In this document: positions 11,838 to 15,057 of the stretch, piece after piece | Layout: every line of letters begins with the position of its first letter | How positions within the stretch are numbered: position 1 is the first letter of the stretch | Assembly (NCBI GenBank): GCA_913043805.1 | Contig: CAJWMX010000017.1 | Span: forward strand, 1-15,057 | DNA: 15,057 nucleotides | Source: an uncultured Acidobacteriota bacterium | GTDB lineage: Bacteria > Acidobacteriota > Vicinamibacteria > Vicinamibacterales > UBA8438 | Reading direction: 5' to 3' | The notes under the pieces: generated by a model | The model's database searches: none | The model's input: the letters and a program-made list of their open reading frames with translations, nothing else | Told to the model about the DNA's origin: nothing | Translations under genes and position numbers: made by a program

Positions 11838-14687
11838 TCAGTACCTGAACAAGTACGAGATCTTCGTGAAGAAGGCGCGGTTGGTGCGTGCTAAGTCGCT
11901 GGTGAAATAGACCTCCTCACCATCGTCATCGAACAGGAGATTACCCGCCTGGTAGCGGTCGTCGTAGCCAATGAAGAAGACGGTGCCGGAGTTGACCCGG
12001 TAGGTCAACAGCAGGTTCGCGCCCAGCGACTTGCTGAAGGAGTTGTGCTCCATGATGTTGCGGAGTAACAGCCGATCGGTGAACTGATAGGTGGTCAGCG
12101 CCCGGTAGATCTTGACGTCAAAGATCTGTGCCTGCCCTTCAGGATCAACTAGTCGACTGGTATTCAGGTTGATCTGTGACTGCAGCCGGCTGAACGGACG
12201 GAGCGACATGAACAGTCGCCCGGAAGACCCGTCGCCAAGGAACGGCACGGCGCTGAAGCGAACCTGATCGCCCCAATTGTAGCTGCCTCCTAAGGAGAAC
12301 AGCCGGCTGGTCGAAACATTCCCGCCAATCGACTGTCGTATCTTGTCGAAGTTAATCCCGCCGAACCGCTCCATCTCCCTGCGGACGTCGCCATAAACAG
12401 ACACGTTCCTGGCGAACGACACCCGCATCCGCAGCCGCGACTCCTCGTCTTCGAGGACGTCCTCAAAGTTCCAGTTACGGCTGTACTGGAATTCTGGCCC
12501 CCAGTTGATGATCCAACTCTCCGGCCACCAACGGTAACCGACACTACTTGAAATGCGCCGAATATCTCGGCGGCGTATGAAACCGACATCGGTGTCGAAC
12601 TCTGGATCGAGCTGATACAACGAGACCCGGTAGCTCAGGTTGCGACCGTTGCTCCTTAAACCACCATCGAGCATCGGACCGCCTGTGCGGTTTCCGTCCA
12701 AGTCCTGGTTGACTGTGGTTAGGGCCGCAAAATCGACCGACGTCGTGGGTGAGATCTGGAAGCGACTGTCGACCCCGGCCAGGCGGCTGTAGGAACCGAG
12801 AAACTCGCGGTCGGTGACCACGGCACCGACGTGCGACTGAGAATACAGGTCGTAGCGCACCCGCCCGATGAGCGTGTTGGCACTCTTACCGAAGCCGCGC
12901 TCGGTCGGGTCGTCGAGCTTGCCCGGGGCTTCGTCGTTGGCGAACAAGAAGCCCATGGTGGTCTTGCCCACCTTGCCCGTAATCTTCCCCCCATAGCGCG
13001 GGTCCACAATGGTCCGAGTGTTGATGAACGTCACCGGTCCCTGGATGTCGAAGATCTCCTGCCCTTCGAGGAAGAAGGGACGTAGCTCGGAGTAAAACAG
13101 AGGAAACCGCTGATTCACCTCAATCTGGGGCCGGTCCGACTCAATCTGGGAGAAGTCTGGGTTATAGGTGAAGTCGAGCGTCAGATTTGGCGTGAGCCCG
13201 TACTTCAGGTTGACGCCGCCTTCCGGCTGACTCTCCTCCTCGAACCCCCGGGTGGACCGGTTCAACGATCCGGCATGGATAGCTGTGACGGTCGGGAGGA
13301 TCTCCAGGTTCCGGCTCGTGGATAGACCCGACAAGCCGTCAAGGAGCCCCATCTGCGGCAGGAAGCCCGAGACGTCGCGAGAGACCGGCGCCCAGACCAC
13401 CGTCTCGTCTTTACCCCGGATCGACCTGGCGATTTGGAAGCCCCAGCGATGGGCATCGCCAGAGGGATAACGCAAACTCTTGAAGGGAATGGCAAGCTCT
13501 GCCGTCCAGCCGTCATCGACCAGGACACCACCTGATTCGAAAAGGGCGTCCCACGAACGGTCGCCCCACGGGACACCGCTAAAGCCACCACGGAACCCTC
13601 CGCCGGAGCTACCCGCCATTAAGGAATCGCCCTGAACCCCGTAGCCGTTGATGGTGAATACGAAGGCCCGTTGCTGATCGAGGAACGTGTCGAAGTACAC
13701 CGAAATGGTGTCGTCACCGAAAAAAGCCTGGTCACGGTCAACGCGGTTAGCGCGCACCATGGCTGAGTTCGAGTAGTGGGCATACATGCCCAGATACAGG
13801 GTGTCGCTGTCGTAGGCGATGAAGATCTCGGTGTCCTCGGTCGCCAGCGCACCCTCGACCGGCGCAACCTGGACGAAGTCGGTCACCCGAACGGCGGAAT
13901 TCCAGACCGGGTCGTCCAGCAGGCCATCGATGGTCGGTGCATCCGGCGTTCGGGTCGCGACTACGCTGGGCCGCCCTGTCAGGATGCCGGCGGCTGCTGT
14001 GGCTACGGGTAATGACTCCTCCCGTTTTCTCCCGCCTCGACCGGCCTCGGGCACGGCTTCCGGTAGCACGATACCCCCGGTGACCGGACCCGAGGAGGGT
14101 TGACGGGGCGATGGCGAGAACCCGAATCCTTCTCCCTCACCCTCAGCGCTGCCGTCGGGCACCAGCTCGGCAGCCGGCGTCGGCGCGCTTCGAGCCACGA
14201 CCGGAACACTAGTCACACCAGCTAACAGCCCCGCCACGAGTTGATCCTGCAAGTCGAAGATTTCGTCGATGGGTCCGTCAACGGTCAAGGTCTCGGCCAC
14301 CCGCGCGGAGCGCGCATCGACGAGCCGCGCCGTTATTCGGAGCATCGGACCAACGCGTTGGTAGCCGCCGATCACAGCCCAACGAGCGTCCGCCATCTGA
14401 GCCAGTCGGACGGCCCGACCGGTATCCGGCAACGCGGACAGACTGTTGCCGGTCGGCGAGGCGACCGTCTCCCGGCCCACAACGGAAAGCCCGCCCAGCG
14501 ACTGCAGGTCGGAAGCGACGGTCTCGGCGATCCCGTCGCCGATCCAGTCGTCGTTCTGGTCCTGAGAGATGTTGGAGAACCTAGCCACGAGCACCGACTG
14601 GTCCGCCTCGCGCACGGGCTGTGCCACGACGGGAATTGCGACGACCAACAGCGCACAAAACGAAGATACGAGCCGGCGAGTGGTCAT
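11838..14687 (-). CDS. DUF5916-type outer-membrane protein with TolB/FlgO-like and CBM9-like N-terminal domains
   Basis: A 949-residue protein starting at ATG 14687 (MTTRRLVSSFCALLVVAIPVVAQ), which gives a clean signal peptide and has AGGA six bases upstream. The frame is open for 51 more codons upstream, but these contain no signal sequence. Residues about 31-155 resemble the TolB/FlgO-like domain (WIGDGIAETVASDLQSL, LSVVGRETV, ITARLVDARSARV). A low-complexity linker (SAEGEGEGFGFSPSPRQPSS) follows to about 245. Residues about 246-440 form a CBM9-like domain (PTIDGLLDDPVWNSA, TEIFIAYDSDTLYLGMYA). The rest is a beta-barrel of the DUF5916 kind (TLDFTYNPDFSQIESD, RPFFLEGQEIF), ending in the C-terminal aromatic YLFRY expected by the outer-membrane assembly machinery. 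It is probably surface-exposed and carbohydrate-related. No substrate is known. Confidence 0.85.
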   Translation of the reverse strand: MTTRRLVSSFCALLVVAIPVVAQPVREADQSVLVARFSNISQDQNDDWIGDGIAETVASDLQSLGGLSVVGRETVASPTGNSLSALPDTGRAVRLAQMADARWAVIGGYQRVGPMLRITARLVDARSARVAETLTVDGPIDEIFDLQDQLVAGLLAGVTSVPVVARSAPTPAAELVPDGSAEGEGEGFGFSPSPRQPSSGPVTGGIVLPEAVPEAGRGGRKREESLPVATAAAGILTGRPSVVATRTPDAPTIDGLLDDPVWNSAVRVTDFVQVAPVEGALATEDTEIFIAYDSDTLYLGMYAHYSNSAMVRANRVDRDQAFFGDDTISVYFDTFLDQQRAFVFTINGYGVQGDSLMAGSSGGGFRGGFSGVPWGDRSWDALFESGGVLVDDGWTAELAIPFKSLRYPSGDAHRWGFQIARSIRGKDETVVWAPVSRDVSGFLPQMGLLDGLSGLSTSRNLEILPTVTAIHAGSLNRSTRGFEEESQPEGGVNLKYGLTPNLTLDFTYNPDFSQIESDRPQIEVNQRFPLFYSELRPFFLEGQEIFDIQGPVTFINTRTIVDPRYGGKITGKVGKTTMGFLFANDEAPGKLDDPTERGFGKSANTLIGRVRYDLYSQSHVGAVVTDREFLGSYSRLAGVDSRFQISPTTSVDFAALTTVNQDLDGNRTGGPMLDGGLRSNGRNLSYRVSLYQLDPEFDTDVGFIRRRDIRRISSSVGYRWWPESWIINWGPEFQYSRNWNFEDVLEDEESRLRMRVSFARNVSVYGDVRREMERFGGINFDKIRQSIGGNVSTSRLFSLGGSYNWGDQVRFSAVPFLGDGSSGRLFMSLRPFSRLQSQINLNTSRLVDPEGQAQIFDVKIYRALTTYQFTDRLLLRNIMEHNSFSKSLGANLLLTYRVNSGTVFFIGYDDRYQAGNLLFDDDGEEVYFTSDLARTNRAFFTKISYLFRY

Positions 14688-14892
14688 ACTGGTCCTAACG
14701 ACTGACCGCGGCCCGTCGATATGGGAAACAGCGAATGCAGCAGGGAACATCGAGCCACCAACGGGCTCCCAGTTCGGCGCCTTCGAGAGCCGCACTGCCG
14801 TGGGAGAGGCACCGCCACACCCTAATTTTATCTTACGCAATAGTCGCCACCGGCATTTATCGGGTAGGACCGCCCAGGCCGCCCGAACCGAA

Positions 14893-15057
14893 TCAGTACC
14901 TGAAGAGGTAAGAGATCTTGGTGAAGAATGCGCGGTTGGTCCGAACTAGGTCGGTCGTGAACAACTCCTGGTTGCCGAAGTAAGCCGGGTCGTTCCCGTC
15001 GTCGAGAATCAGATCGCCCTGTTGGTACCGGTCGTCATAGCCAATAAAGAACACCGT
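14893..15057 (-). CDS. DUF5916-type outer-membrane protein, C-terminal end (5' part beyond window)
   Basis: The last 54 residues (TVFFIGYDDRYQQGDLILDD ... NRAFFTKISYLFRY) closely match the end of the neighbouring 949-residue protein (TVFFIGYDDRYQAGNLLFDD ... NRAFFTKISYLFRY). The gene runs off the right edge of the window. It is therefore a tandem paralogue in the same direction, 205 bases upstream of its partner. The terminal aromatic again marks an outer-membrane barrel. The gap between the two (14688-14892) holds an AT-rich island (about 14824-14842) that might carry a promoter, but no convincing -35/-10 pair. Confidence 0.85.
   Translation of the reverse strand, partial: TVFFIGYDDRYQQGDLILDDGNDPAYFGNQELFTTDLVRTNRAFFTKISYLFRY

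Noticed and set aside
14688..14840. Longer N-terminus of the DUF5916-type protein from 14840
   Set aside because: The extra 51 residues have no signal peptide, while the internal ATG at 14687 has a signal peptide and an AGGA site.

Overview
The window is high-GC bacterial DNA with closely packed genes. No gap without a gene exceeds about 220 bases; the largest are 1065-1281 and 14688-14892. There is no phage, insertion sequence, CRISPR array or rRNA. The best guess for the source is Acidobacteriota (possibly Vicinamibacteria), with Gemmatimonadota as the alternative. This rests on the secreted DUF5916-type outer-membrane proteins with CBM9-like and TolB/FlgO-like N-termini, the secreted protease ending in HxxELR repeats, the small secreted 'GCL' protein and the secreted M24 peptidase and sugar-dehydrogenase-like enzymes. 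It is a guess from protein content, not a computed taxonomy.

Layout. Bases 1-312 hold the C-terminal end of a D-2-hydroxyacid dehydrogenase. It converges on a secreted protein with two ferredoxin-like halves (306-1064, minus). A small two-helix membrane protein (1282-1473, plus) faces a secreted matrixin-like zinc protease that is broken by a one-base frameshift near 2978-2985 (1484-3402, minus). A small secreted protein lies just upstream of the protease in the same direction (3422-3931, minus). From a divergent region of about 65 bases, plus-strand genes run right: a HEAT-repeat/RNA-type methyltransferase fusion (3997-5508), a pair of membrane proteins overlapping by ATGA (5558-6739 and 6736-8214), and a universal stress protein broken by another frameshift near 8458-8475 (8282-9084). 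A tRNA-Ser(GCT) lies on the minus strand (9122-9211). The rest is a minus-strand block of exported proteins: an M24 peptidase, a sorbosone-dehydrogenase-like beta-propeller, a 949-residue DUF5916-type protein and the C-terminal end of a second copy.

The main discovery candidate is the pair at 5558-8214. The first protein carries the metal-site signature of PmoC/AmoC, the membrane subunit of particulate methane and ammonia monooxygenases. It has D-x3-H-x12-H (D46, H50, H63) inside a WHxTIxRDTxxTPxH context, followed by D-x3-H-x13-H (D125, H129, H143), which matches the spacing of the second PmoC copper site. The second protein has the PmoB/AmoB layout: signal peptide, a predicted mature N-terminal histidine, a beta domain, two membrane helices, then a beta domain. 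It also has extra His/Met-rich domains of copper-binding character. No PmoA/AmoA is present. I read this as a divergent, apparently two-subunit relative of the copper membrane monooxygenases, of unknown substrate, or a copper-handling complex built from the same scaffold. The homology is inferred from motifs and layout, and the function is open.

The stress-protein gene follows directly and both transcription units carry a similar extended -10-like box. The minus-strand block looks like surface and periplasmic functions: outer-membrane barrels, peptide hydrolysis and a PQQ-type oxidoreductase. Two of its genes end in strong hairpins.
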